DNA of 64,000 bases from Parabacteroides hominis (GTDB lineage: Bacteria > Bacteroidota > Bacteroidia > Bacteroidales > Tannerellaceae): positions 45,522 to 109,521 of the forward strand of contig NZ_JACOOJ010000013.1 in the NCBI RefSeq assembly GCF_014287585.1, in the 5' to 3' direction. Every line of letters begins with the position of its first letter. The first letter of the stretch is position 1. The notes under the pieces are model-generated. The model was given only the letters and a program-made list of their open reading frames with translations, was not told where the DNA came from and did not search any database. Of this stretch, positions 7,941 to 16,501 are shown piece after piece. The position numbers and the translations under genes were made by a program.

Positions 7941-10900
7941 ATGTTGAAAAATTTTAAACCTATCAGCTTAATCTTGCTGGCAGGTGCCACTTGTTTCCCT
8001 GCAAGTATATTTGCAGAAACAACGCCCTCCAAGCAAAGCATGAACATTTCCCAGCAAAGCGGAAAAGTTACAGGTACTGTGGAAGATGATCTGGGCCCTG
8101 TTGCCGGAGCATCAGTCGTAGTGAAAGGAACAACCAATGGAAACATTACCGACATGGACGGTAATTTCACGTTGGAAGGTGTAAAAAACGGAGATATCAT
8201 CCAGATCTCCTTTATTGGCTACACCACTCAGGAGATCAAATATACCGGACAACCAACTATCCAGATTAAATTAGCGGAAGACACCCAGAAACTGGAAGAA
8301 GTCGTAGTCGTAGGTTATGGTACACAAAAGAAAGTAAACCTGACAGGCGCCGTAGGTGTTGCAGATGGAGCCGTGTTGGAAGACCGTCCGATCGGTAACA
8401 TCGCACAAGGTTTGCAAGGTGTCGTACCGAACTTAAACATCGATTTTGCCAGTGGTGATCCGACGGCAAGTACTACATTTAATATTCGTGGTACGACATC
8501 TCTGAATGGTGGTTCAGCTTTACTGCTGGTCGACGGTGTGGAAACAGAAGATTTATCATTGCTTAACCCGCAGGATATCGAAAGTGTATCCGTATTGAAA
8601 GATGCAGCATCCGCATCTATTTACGGTGCACGTGCAGCATTCGGTGTAGTATTGATCACGACTAAAAAAGGGAAAAAGGCACAAAAGGTTCAGGTTAATT
8701 ACAACAACAACCTCTCCTGGTCAATGGCATCCCGTTTGCCAGACGGCATTTCTTCTGATAAATGGTTGAGAGCCATGAACGTAGCCGGTGATAATTCAGC
8801 TGCGATGAAATGGTCTAATGAATTGATCAACGCAGTCGATGCCTACATTGCAGGCACAGGCCCTTCTTCTTTCCCGGCAACAGACGGGCAAATCACGGCA
8901 GTCGGTGAATGGGCTTATGCCGGTAATACAGACTGGTTTGAAGAGATGTACCAGCCTTCATTCATGCAACAGCACAATGCAAGCATCAGCGGAGGTTCTG
9001 AAAAGAGCACTTACTACGGTTCTATCGGCTACAAAGGGCAGGACGGCCTTTTACGTCACGGAACAGACGAATACAGACGTATCAACATGACGTTCAACTA
9101 TTCTACCCAAGTTACCAAATGGCTGGAACTGACTTTCCGTACGAAATACAACCGCAATACATCCAATACTCCGGACGTTAAAGATTACATGGGTGAATCA
9201 GCCCACTATGAAGTCTACCGTTCAATGCCTTGGGTTCCGATGTACACAGCCAATGGCGACTGGGCCGGTATCGGAGGTAGCGGATTCAACTACAACTATG
9301 TAGGCCGTATGGCTCTTGCCGGACGAGACAAAATGAATTCGGACGATATGTGGTACACTGCTGCATTTAACCTCACCCCGATTGCAGGTTTATCCATCAA
9401 GGGAGATTATACAGGCAACAAGTATTACGAAAATCAGACAAACAACGTTAAGACTCTCTATCAAACCAATCCTGACGGAAGCCAAAGCTCGGTTGCCGGA
9501 AGTCCGAACAAGATGACAGAGGCAAGATATAACACAACATATCAGGCACTCAACATCTATGCCGATTACAAAAAGTCATTCAACGATGTACACAATTTCG
9601 GCCTAATGGTCGGTTACAACCAGGAAAGCAAAAAGACAAATAACCTGTCTGTGATGACACAAAGCCTGTTCAACAACGACAAGCCTATCATCGACCTTGC
9701 CAATACATCCCGTCTGCCGACTTTCTCCGGAACAATCTGGGCTGTACAAGGCGCGTTCTTCCGTTTGAATTACGACTATAAGCAACGTTACCTGCTTGAA
9801 GTGAACGGACGTTATGACGGCTCATCCAAATATGCAAGTGGCGACCGTTGGGGCTTCTTCCCTTCCGTATCGGCCGGTTGGCGTATCTCAGAAGAACCGT
9901 TCTTCGAACCGGCACGCAACCTCTTCGACAATTTGAAGTTGAGAGCTTCTTATGGTGGCTTAGGTAATCAGGTGACTGACGGAAACTTCCAATACCTGAG
10001 TTATCTGAACAGTAAAACATTAAGTTACCTGATTAACGGACAAATGGCCGGCGCTCTGACAGCTCCGACATTGGCAAGTTCGAACATCACATGGGAAAAA
10101 GTTTACACGAGCAATGTCGGTTTAGACTGGACTATGCTGAACGGACGCTTGACAGGATCATTCGACTATTACATCCGCGATACAAAAGATATGGTAGTAC
10201 GTCGTACTTATCCGGCTGTATTAGGAACAACCGGAGGTAAGGAAAATCTTGCCGACATGCGTACGAAAGGTATGGAATTGTCTATCACCTGGAATGATAA
10301 TATCGAGAATGTAGCCGGCAGCCCATTGAATTATTCCATTGGTGTCGGTATCTCCGATAACACATCCGAGATCACCCGCTATGACAACCCGACAATGAGT
10401 TTGAACGAAACTTACTACAAAGGCATGAAGATCGGTGAAATCTGGGGATATGAGACAGAAGGTTTCATCCAAAATGCTGCCGAAGCCGCAGAAATGGCAG
10501 ATCGCCAGTCATTCATTTCTACGACCTGGATTCCGGGTGACATCAAATATGCCGACCTGAATGGTGACGGTAAGATCAATCAGGGTAATAATCGCGTCGG
10601 CGACTCCGGTGACCGCAAAATCATCGGTAACAATACTCCGCGTTATAACTTCAACCTCAATTTAGGCGGCTCATGGAAAGGATTCGACCTTCGTCTCTTC
10701 TTCCAGGGAACTATGAAACGCGACATTTGGTTGGACAGCCCGATCTTCTGGGGTTACGATGGCGTATGGTCATCCTGCCTGAACGACTACCATGTTGACA
10801 ACTCTTGGTCTGAAACCAACACAAATGCTTATTATCCTGTACCTTTATTCAATAACAGAAGCAAAAAAGTGCAAACCAAATATCTCCAGAACGGCGCTTA

Positions 10901-11180
10901 CATCCGTCTGAAAGATGTGACGTTAAGTTATACAATCCCGAAAACATTGACCAGCCGGATCGGTATCCAGCAGCTGAAAGTATATGTCAGCGGTCAAAAT
11001 CTTTGGGAAGCAACCGGTTTGTATAAATATCTGGATCCGGACGTTGTCGGAAGCCGTAACTCTTCAACGACAAAGAGTGATGGCAGTGCCACGACTGTCG
11101 GAAGTTTGGCAACAGAAGCCGGCGGACGTGTTTATCCGTTTACCCGTTCTTATTCATTCGGTATTAATGTAACATTTTAA
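7941..11180 (+). CDS. SusC/RagA family TonB-dependent outer-membrane receptor
   Basis: This is a complete 1079-residue TonB-dependent transporter. It has a signal peptide at residues 1-25 (ending ASIFA), a carboxypeptidase-regulatory-like domain at about 42-115, and a plug at about 120-240 (VVVGYGTQKKVNLTGAVGV, VLKDAASASIYGARAAFGV, ITTKKG). The barrel ends in FTRSYSFGINVTF with a terminal Phe, as expected for insertion by the BAM machinery. The susD gene follows after 12 bases. The signal peptide and beta domain are close to those of the divergent susC, whereas the barrels differ, so the two probably import different ligands while sharing control sites in the spacer. Confidence 0.95.
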   Translation: MLKNFKPISLILLAGATCFPASIFAETTPSKQSMNISQQSGKVTGTVEDDLGPVAGASVVVKGTTNGNITDMDGNFTLEGVKNGDIIQISFIGYTTQEIKYTGQPTIQIKLAEDTQKLEEVVVVGYGTQKKVNLTGAVGVADGAVLEDRPIGNIAQGLQGVVPNLNIDFASGDPTASTTFNIRGTTSLNGGSALLLVDGVETEDLSLLNPQDIESVSVLKDAASASIYGARAAFGVVLITTKKGKKAQKVQVNYNNNLSWSMASRLPDGISSDKWLRAMNVAGDNSAAMKWSNELINAVDAYIAGTGPSSFPATDGQITAVGEWAYAGNTDWFEEMYQPSFMQQHNASISGGSEKSTYYGSIGYKGQDGLLRHGTDEYRRINMTFNYSTQVTKWLELTFRTKYNRNTSNTPDVKDYMGESAHYEVYRSMPWVPMYTANGDWAGIGGSGFNYNYVGRMALAGRDKMNSDDMWYTAAFNLTPIAGLSIKGDYTGNKYYENQTNNVKTLYQTNPDGSQSSVAGSPNKMTEARYNTTYQALNIYADYKKSFNDVHNFGLMVGYNQESKKTNNLSVMTQSLFNNDKPIIDLANTSRLPTFSGTIWAVQGAFFRLNYDYKQRYLLEVNGRYDGSSKYASGDRWGFFPSVSAGWRISEEPFFEPARNLFDNLKLRASYGGLGNQVTDGNFQYLSYLNSKTLSYLINGQMAGALTAPTLASSNITWEKVYTSNVGLDWTMLNGRLTGSFDYYIRDTKDMVVRRTYPAVLGTTGGKENLADMRTKGMELSITWNDNIENVAGSPLNYSIGVGISDNTSEITRYDNPTMSLNETYYKGMKIGEIWGYETEGFIQNAAEAAEMADRQSFISTTWIPGDIKYADLNGDGKINQGNNRVGDSGDRKIIGNNTPRYNFNLNLGGSWKGFDLRLFFQGTMKRDIWLDSPIFWGYDGVWSSCLNDYHVDNSWSETNTNAYYPVPLFNNRSKKVQTKYLQNGAYIRLKDVTLSYTIPKTLTSRIGIQQLKVYVSGQNLWEATGLYKYLDPDVVGSRNSSTTKSDGSATTVGSLATEAGGRVYPFTRSYSFGINVTF

Positions 11181-11192
11181 AAAACAAAGAAC

Positions 11193-12959
11193 ATGAAAAA
11201 GTCAATTATATCATTGTGTGGCTTGCTGTTCTTCGCAGCACAAAGTTGTGACGTACTGGATAAAGACCCGGTCGAATTCGTCAGTACGGAAGAAACTTTC
11301 GCAAACGCCACCGAAGAAACGCTGCAATCGTATTGCAACAACTTTTATCCCGACTTGCTCAGCGGACATGGAGCCTTCAACGGATACAGTTTCGGAATGT
11401 TGGAAGGAGATTTCCAATCGGACAATATTTTACCCTGGACTCCCAATACCGTAGCATTCAGCCAACATACGATTTCCACATCCGACAAGGATAATTGGAA
11501 ATGGGAAGTCATCCGTGCTTGCAATTCTTTCCTCGAATATTATGAGCTGTCGCCTGCATCCGAAAGTATCAAACAGCGTTATGCCGGCGAAATCCTTTTC
11601 TTCAAAAGCATGGACTATTTCAACAAAGTACGCCGTTTCGGTGATGTGCCCTGGTACGACCACGTATTGATACCTGGTGACGAAGACTTGTATAAAGCAC
11701 GCGACTCGCGGACTGTCGTTATGGCAAACGTGCTTAAAGACATCAATCAGGCAATCGCATGGTTGCCCACAAAAGCAACGACCGGCGTCACACGCGTCAG
11801 CAAAGATGCCGCTTTGGCATTGAAAGCTCGCATGTGCTTGTTTGAAGGGACTTACCGCCGCTACCACAACATCGAGGGAGACACAGAATTCCTGCAAGCT
11901 GCTTACGACGCAGCCGGCGAACTGATGAAACCGGAATACGGCTATTCTCTGTTCCAAGGCTCCAGCCCCAGCCAGGCATACCACGAGTTATTCATCCAGG
12001 CTGATTATGAAAATAACCCGGAAATCATTCTTTCACGTGAATACGACCCGGCACTGGGTGGAGCAAACAACGTTTCCCGTATGATAGGCGTAGGCGAAAC
12101 TCCTATCGGATTCAGCCGTGACGCTGTCGAAGATTACCTCTGTGCAAAAACTGGGAAACCGATCACACTTTGCGGATGCGAAGGCCATACGACTCATACG
12201 ACGCTGGTAGCCGAACTCAACAACCGCGACCCGCGCCTGCTTCAGACTGTCGACTCTCCGGAGGCAGGAGAACATAGCTATCTGCTGAACGGTAAACGTG
12301 CAGGCATCAGCTCTCTGCTGCCGGGGCTTTACAATTCATCCACCGGTTATGCTGTTGCCAAATTCTTCAACCCGGCGGAATACTCGACTGTCCACCATCA
12401 GGGTACACTCGATGCTCCTTTGTTCCGTTACGCAGAAATCTTGCTGGTTCGTGCCGAAGCCGGTGCGGAATTAGGTTTGGATCCGGAATTGAACAAAACG
12501 ATCAACGCCTTGCGCGACCGTGTTGGTTTCACTCATCATTTGACAGCCAATCCTGAACAAGACCCGAAATTGGTGAAAGAATATCCGACTATCAAAGGTT
12601 CGAATGCAAACCTGATCCGTGAAATCCGCCGTGAACGCCGTGTGGAACTGATGGCAGAAGGTTATCGCTATTCAGACTTGATGCGTTGGGCTTGCGGTCT
12701 GCGCCTGAACGAACCGAAATTAGGTATTATCCCTGATAAAGCGACAAACAGCGACGATCCGACAGCCTACACGGAAGAAGAGTATAAAATTCTTGAAACC
12801 CAATTAGGTTTTAATAACGGTGCACTCGACATTTATACCAAACGTGTGACAAACCCTGTTCCGAATTTCATCGAACCTAAAAACTATCTGTTCTCTATTC
12901 CGACAGATGAAATCGGTTTGAATCCGAATCTGGTACAGAATCCGGGTTGGGAACTATAA
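11193..12959 (+). CDS. SusD/RagB family nutrient-binding outer-membrane lipoprotein
   Basis: The 588-residue partner of the preceding SusC. A lipoprotein signal ends in LLFFAAQSC (acylated Cys at about 19), followed by DVLDKDPVEFVSTEETF. TPR-like helices include EILFFKSMDYFNKVRRFGDVPWYD, and the RagB/SusD signature IRRERRVELMAEGYRYSDLMRW lies near the C-terminus. The C-terminal segment FSIPTDEIGLNPNLVQNPGW is typical of the family, whose members often end N-P-G-W. A terminator candidate follows 26 bases after the stop, so the operon visible here is susC-susD only. Ligand unknown. Confidence 0.95.
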   Translation: MKKSIISLCGLLFFAAQSCDVLDKDPVEFVSTEETFANATEETLQSYCNNFYPDLLSGHGAFNGYSFGMLEGDFQSDNILPWTPNTVAFSQHTISTSDKDNWKWEVIRACNSFLEYYELSPASESIKQRYAGEILFFKSMDYFNKVRRFGDVPWYDHVLIPGDEDLYKARDSRTVVMANVLKDINQAIAWLPTKATTGVTRVSKDAALALKARMCLFEGTYRRYHNIEGDTEFLQAAYDAAGELMKPEYGYSLFQGSSPSQAYHELFIQADYENNPEIILSREYDPALGGANNVSRMIGVGETPIGFSRDAVEDYLCAKTGKPITLCGCEGHTTHTTLVAELNNRDPRLLQTVDSPEAGEHSYLLNGKRAGISSLLPGLYNSSTGYAVAKFFNPAEYSTVHHQGTLDAPLFRYAEILLVRAEAGAELGLDPELNKTINALRDRVGFTHHLTANPEQDPKLVKEYPTIKGSNANLIREIRRERRVELMAEGYRYSDLMRWACGLRLNEPKLGIIPDKATNSDDPTAYTEEEYKILETQLGFNNGALDIYTKRVTNPVPNFIEPKNYLFSIPTDEIGLNPNLVQNPGWEL

Positions 12960-12985
12960 GAGTATTTCCATACTGAATATTTCCG

Positions 12986-13028
12986 GAAGGTCCATTCTTC
13001 GTAACAGAAGGATGGACCTTCTTTGTTT
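12986..13028 (+). terminator. Rho-independent terminator after susC-susD
   Basis: A 10-pair perfect stem (GAAGGTCCAT with ATGGACCTTC; arms 12986-12995 and 13012-13021) is followed by TTTGTTTG. It closes the plus-strand operon. Confidence 0.75.
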
Positions 13029-13101
13029 GTGGATTAGACCTCCCTAAACAAGTTTTTCAAAGTTAGCCTTCACACCTTATAAACAATTCATCTACAACAA
13101 C

Positions 13102-13175
13102 TTGCTGTGAACCCTGTGAAACAGGAACAGCCAGACTTTCAGAAAACTGTTCCTGTTTCACAGGGTTCACAGCAA
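13102..13175. repeat. Perfect 29-base inverted repeat with a 16-base loop
   Basis: Arms 13102-13130 and 13147-13175 are exact reverse complements, built around CTGTGAACCCTGTGAAACAG. Beyond the arms the match continues imperfectly for about 20 bases (CTTCACA...TTGCTGTG on both sides), giving a MITE-like outline. There is no T-run, so it is not a typical terminator. Confidence 0.85.
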
Positions 13176-13263
13176 CCAGCAGCTATAGAACAAGTTACAA
13201 GAGATGTGAAGGGTGAATGCAATTAAAAAATATGCTTACAGACACGCTTTTTATAGGACGGGA

Positions 13264-13355
13264 GCCATAAAATATGGCCTTTAGGGTATTTTTTGCAGCC
13301 TATAGGCTATTGAGGAAAAGGTACTGGCCTGCGGATGAAAAGGTGCATACCTTTT
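13264..13355. repeat. Cluster of short palindromes between susD and the peptidase gene
   Basis: Three hairpin-forming sequences lie within 92 bases: GCCATA-AAA-TATGGC (13264-13278), AGCCTATAGGCT (13297-13308) and AAAAGGT-GCAT-ACCTTTT (13338-13355). With the inverted repeat at 13102-13175 they fill the 457-base gap 12960-13416, where I saw no gene. The last one may help terminate the peptidase transcript on the minus strand. Confidence 0.55.
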
Positions 13356-13416
13356 GGAGAAAAGATTACCACCTTTTTCCAAACGAATAACTACTCTTTT
13401 CGGTTATGAAATCACG

Positions 13417-14415
13417 TCAATAGTTTTTCTCATTCGCCAGATTCCACATATTCAGGAAAGAGGCCTTTGTAATGTCGACAATCTTATTCCAGTTGATCTT
13501 CTCCACATGGTCGCCCGGCATGTGATAGTCGGGATGCCCATCCGTGTGATACCAGATAACCGGAATATCCAGGAGAGCAAACGAAGCGTTATCGCTCCCT
13601 CCTACCGGCTTGTCCCACGGGCGATAATCAGGAGACAGGTTCAGGCCGTATTTCTTGATATCGTTTTTCAGCCAGTCGCCAAACGCAGGATGCGCTTCCG
13701 TATAAAAATAAACGACATGCGTCGGTTTGGACTCGTCATTGTTACGGCCTATCATGTCATAATTCAGATATCCTTTCACCTTATCCATCCCAGGGAATGT
13801 CTGCACAAAATACTTGGAGCCTAACAAGCCTTTCTCTTCACCATCCCAGAAAGCGAAAATAACGGTTCGCTCCGGTTGGACACCTGTAGCTAAAAAGGCC
13901 TTAGCGACCTGCAGGACAGCCGAAACACCCGAAGCATTGTCGTCGGCTCCGTTATAGATCTGGTCACCGTCCAACATCGGATCAAAACCGAGATGATCGT
14001 AATGAGCGCCGATAATCACATATTCGTCCGGGTTCTTACCCTCGATCTTACCCAGGATATTGTTCATCGACAGCTTCTGGTGGACACCTTGTTTCAACTT
14101 CGCGATCGAATCCGGGTGAACCTGGAAGCGGCCTTTCTTCTGCCGTTCCTTATTATAGGCCTCGAAAGGCTGGTAATAGGATTCGAACAGAGGCTCGATC
14201 CCCATCGTTTTCAAATTAGATACAATATATTCACCGGCAATACGCCCGCCACGGAAACCAGCTTCGCGTCCTTCCAAGGCATCGCTTGCCAGGAAACCGA
14301 TATAGGCCTCGGCATTTGCCTTGTTAATAACATCCAACCCTTTCTTTTCGGGCGATTCGGCCCATAACGCAGAACTTAGTGCAATAGAGACTAAGAATAA
14401 TCCCGTTTTTCTCAT
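13417..14415 (-). CDS. Secreted M28-family zinc aminopeptidase
   Basis: The 332-residue protein has a signal peptide at residues 1-19 (MRKTGLFLVSIALSSALWA) and one M28 peptidase domain, so it probably acts in the periplasm or outside the cell, removing N-terminal residues. The two-zinc site is readable: H138 in GAHYDH, D158 in GADDNASG, the catalytic pair E193-E194 in DGEEKG, D220 in YDMIGR and H290 or H294 near the C-terminus. All expected residues are present. It has its own TAnnTTTG box 41 bases upstream and stands alone between the susC-susD operon and a small gene. Peptidase family is clear; the natural peptide substrate is not. Confidence 0.92.
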   Translation of the reverse strand: MRKTGLFLVSIALSSALWAESPEKKGLDVINKANAEAYIGFLASDALEGREAGFRGGRIAGEYIVSNLKTMGIEPLFESYYQPFEAYNKERQKKGRFQVHPDSIAKLKQGVHQKLSMNNILGKIEGKNPDEYVIIGAHYDHLGFDPMLDGDQIYNGADDNASGVSAVLQVAKAFLATGVQPERTVIFAFWDGEEKGLLGSKYFVQTFPGMDKVKGYLNYDMIGRNNDESKPTHVVYFYTEAHPAFGDWLKNDIKKYGLNLSPDYRPWDKPVGGSDNASFALLDIPVIWYHTDGHPDYHMPGDHVEKINWNKIVDITKASFLNMWNLANEKNY

Positions 14416-14456
14416 CTTGATATTGTGTTTTACAGATTATAGTTTTCTATATTATG

Positions 14457-14464
14457 CAAATATA
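14457..14464 (-). promoter_or_regulatory. -7 box candidate for the M28 peptidase
   Basis: TATATTTG on the minus strand, 41 bases before the ATG at 14415. Confidence 0.55.
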
Positions 14465-14567
14465 GGAATATTTGTACACATTCGACATTTTGTCTACATA
14501 ATCATAGAACACAGATACGATTTTAGTGTGGTCTGAATGGACAAGTGCAAGGCTAACTTTAAAAATA

Positions 14568-14612
14568 AAAAAAGGCCAAACTCCGCTATCTCATAAGCGT
14601 CGAATGCCTCCT
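14568..14612 (-). terminator. Possible terminator after the 56-residue small gene
   Basis: On the minus strand an imperfect stem (AGGC...GGCCT, inner CGCT...AGCG) is followed by TTTTTTTATTTTT. It lies about 78 bases after the small gene's stop. The stem is interrupted, so this is tentative. Confidence 0.4.
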
Positions 14613-14689
14613 GCATCTATCTCCCACCAGTCTTTCTTAAGACTACGGTGAAGAGACTACATCTAAAAAATTTATTTACTGTTTAATAC

Positions 14690-14860
14690 TCAATTTTTAG
14701 AGCTTTCGCTCATTTTGTTCATTAATCTGCGGATCTCAGCATTTACACGCTGACACATCGAACCATTTCCCACTGACTGATAACGATCAGCCTGATAACG
14801 CAACATCGCTAAAGTACGCATACTTTTTTCGTTTTCTCTCATCATCATAATTTTACTCAT
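14690..14860 (-). CDS. Small basic Met-rich protein of unknown function, 56 residues
   Basis: An open frame from ATG (14858-14860) to TGA (14690-14692) encodes 56 residues starting MSKIMMMRENEKSMRTLAML and ending MNKMSESSKN. It has 9 Met, one Cys, no signal peptide and no membrane segment; it should be a small, mainly helical, basic cytoplasmic protein. Support for its being real: a perfect TAnnTTTG box (14934-14941), a leader of about 70 bases, GGAG 10 bases before the ATG, and a possible terminator downstream. The GGAG lies inside a perfect hairpin (14865-14884), which suggests translational control. It fills an otherwise empty 620-base gap. I do not recognise the family. Helix-rich small proteins that bind nucleic acid or other proteins are one possibility, but nothing here proves it. 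Confidence 0.6.
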   Translation of the reverse strand: MSKIMMMRENEKSMRTLAMLRYQADRYQSVGNGSMCQRVNAEIRRLMNKMSESSKN

Positions 14861-14864
14861 TTAA

Positions 14865-14884
14865 GTTCTCCACGCTTGGAGAAC
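14865..14884 (-). promoter_or_regulatory. Leader hairpin covering the ribosome-binding site of the small gene
   Basis: GTTCTCCA-AGCG-TGGAGAAC is a perfect 8-pair stem with a 4-base loop, ending 4 bases before the ATG. The GGAG in its 3' arm is the best Shine-Dalgarno candidate, so folding would hide it. Confidence 0.5.
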
Positions 14885-14933
14885 GATTAATAATAACTAA
14901 ACCTAAACTTTCTCTTTCTTTTTGTTTACAATG

Positions 14934-14941
14934 CAAAGATA
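14934..14941 (-). promoter_or_regulatory. -7 box candidate for the 56-residue small gene
   Basis: TATCTTTG on the minus strand, 73 bases before the ATG at 14860. Confidence 0.55.
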
Positions 14942-15035
14942 AGTATTTTATTTGAATTTATGCTGTAAAACATACATAATATTTCCTATTTAACTGTATT
15001 TAGGTTTTGATTAAATACTTTCTGCCTCGACTTTT

Positions 15036-15578
15036 CTAAACAACAGTAGTCAATTCACCTGTAATAGAGTCTATTACAAAGCCCCGAACCGTTATATCTT
15101 TCGGAATCAGCGGATGTTTTTGTACCTGAGCCACTGTTTCGCGAACGGAACCCTCCGGAGTGTCGAACCCGCGCAACCAGGATTTGAAGTCTATGCCGCA
15201 ATAACGCATCATATCGATATGTTCGGAAGGGATGCCCCGCTTTTTCATCACTTCGATCATCTGTTCACTATCCATGTGCTTGGCTCCGCAATCGGTATGG
15301 CCGATAATCATGACTTCATTCACACCCAATTCGTAAATAGCGACCAGCAGACTCCGGATCACACTTCCGAAAGGATGGGAAATAATTGCACCCGCATTCT
15401 TGATGATCTTGACATCACCGTTCTTTATGCCTAAAGCTGCCGGCAACAACTCCGTGAGACGCGTGTCCATACAAGACACAATCGCAATTTTCTTATCAGG
15501 ATACTTATTGGTGATAAACCGTTCGTATCCTTTGTTCTTTACAAATTCACGATTATATTTCAATAACTCGTCTATCAT
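15036..15578 (-). CDS. can: Beta-class carbonic anhydrase
   Basis: It interconverts CO2 and bicarbonate in the cytoplasm. The 180-residue length and motifs fit a short beta-carbonic anhydrase: the zinc ligand and Asp/Arg dyad in SCMDTRL (C36, D38, R40), then H94 and C97 in GHTDCGAKH. The NAGAIISHPFGSVIRSL segment at 61-77 is the usual dimer and substrate region. It starts 33 bases after the HAD phosphatase stop, so both are probably read from the promoter at 16422-16429. Bicarbonate made here can serve carbamoyl-phosphate synthase and other carboxylations. Short clade members sometimes have weak activity, but all active-site residues are present. Confidence 0.93.
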   Translation of the reverse strand: MIDELLKYNREFVKNKGYERFITNKYPDKKIAIVSCMDTRLTELLPAALGIKNGDVKIIKNAGAIISHPFGSVIRSLLVAIYELGVNEVMIIGHTDCGAKHMDSEQMIEVMKKRGIPSEHIDMMRYCGIDFKSWLRGFDTPEGSVRETVAQVQKHPLIPKDITVRGFVIDSITGELTTVV

Positions 15579-15611
15579 AACTACCTTATTTATATAGGAA
15601 ACAATTTAAAA

Positions 15612-16388
15612 TCAAATAACGTTGAAATGTTTCAACGCATTGTATATACCATTCTCGTCAACAGAGGTCGTCACATAACCGGCTGCATCCATGACTTCTT
15701 TCGCCGCATTCCCCATGGCAATCCCGATACCGACATGGCTAAGCATTTGAATATCATTTCCGCCATCGCCAAAAGCCATGCATTCATCCAGCCCGATATG
15801 AAAGTGTTCCAACATCTTATCGATCCCGACCCGCTTGCTGCTCCCAAACGGTACGATATCCGTAAACAATGGATTCCATCGTGTGGACTCACAATGTGAC
15901 AGAACTTTCATTATGCGCTTTTCCTGCTCTTGCGTGAAGAAAGCGATCAACTGGTAGACTGTCTTTCCTATTATATCTTCGATCGGACGGATAGGAGGCG
16001 CAGGGAAATTCAGCAGATGGAAAACATCATTGACAGCCTTGTCCGTATAGTTCATGAAAGCCTCGTGTTCCTGTACGAATGCACAGGGGAATTCCTCTTC
16101 TTTTTCCTGATAACGCACCAGGGCTTCGATATCCTTATCGGGAATGCTGTGTTTATAGATGACATCGTCCTTTCCGGCAAATACATAGCCGCCGTTTAGC
16201 GTCACATAGCCATCGAACTCAAGATCTCCCAGATTATTAATAGAACTGCGATGGCGACCGGTTGCTATAAATACTTTTATACCCTTCTTCTTCAGCAACT
16301 CGATTGCATGAAGGGTGGATTTCGGGACAACATGTGTTTTAAAGCTGACCAACGTCCCATCGATATCAAAAAATACTGCTTTAATCAT
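15612..16388 (-). CDS. Cof-type HAD-superfamily phosphatase
   Basis: A 258-residue cytoplasmic HAD hydrolase of the Cof/YbiV (type IIB cap) group, which usually dephosphorylates small sugar phosphates or cofactors. Motif I is FFDIDGTL with nucleophile D8 and acid/base D10; motif II is ATGRH (42-46); the motif III Lys is near K185 (SSKRVG); motif IV is FGDGGND with D208 and D212 for magnesium. The cap domain lies between about 80 and 185. It precedes carbonic anhydrase by 33 bases and probably leads that two-gene unit. The substrate cannot be deduced from the sequence. Confidence 0.92.
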   Translation of the reverse strand: MIKAVFFDIDGTLVSFKTHVVPKSTLHAIELLKKKGIKVFIATGRHRSSINNLGDLEFDGYVTLNGGYVFAGKDDVIYKHSIPDKDIEALVRYQEKEEEFPCAFVQEHEAFMNYTDKAVNDVFHLLNFPAPPIRPIEDIIGKTVYQLIAFFTQEQEKRIMKVLSHCESTRWNPLFTDIVPFGSSKRVGIDKMLEHFHIGLDECMAFGDGGNDIQMLSHVGIGIAMGNAAKEVMDAAGYVTTSVDENGIYNALKHFNVI

Positions 16389-16421
16389 AACCTAAACTCA
16401 TTACCTATTTAAAACCTCAGG

Positions 16422-16429
16422 CAAAGGTA
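16422..16429 (-). promoter_or_regulatory. -7 box candidate for the HAD phosphatase-carbonic anhydrase unit
   Basis: TACCTTTG on the minus strand, 33 bases before the ATG at 16388. Confidence 0.55.
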
Positions 16430-16467
16430 AGAATAAATACGGATTTCCAAAGATCGTATAAAATTAC

Positions 16468-16475
16468 TATATTTG
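16468..16475 (+). promoter_or_regulatory. -7 box candidate for the porin gene
   Basis: TATATTTG, 26 bases before the ATG at 16502, with TTTC about 20 bases further upstream as a weak -33 element. Confidence 0.55.
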
Positions 16476-16501
16476 AACGCTGAAACATTTTATTTAAAAA
16501 C

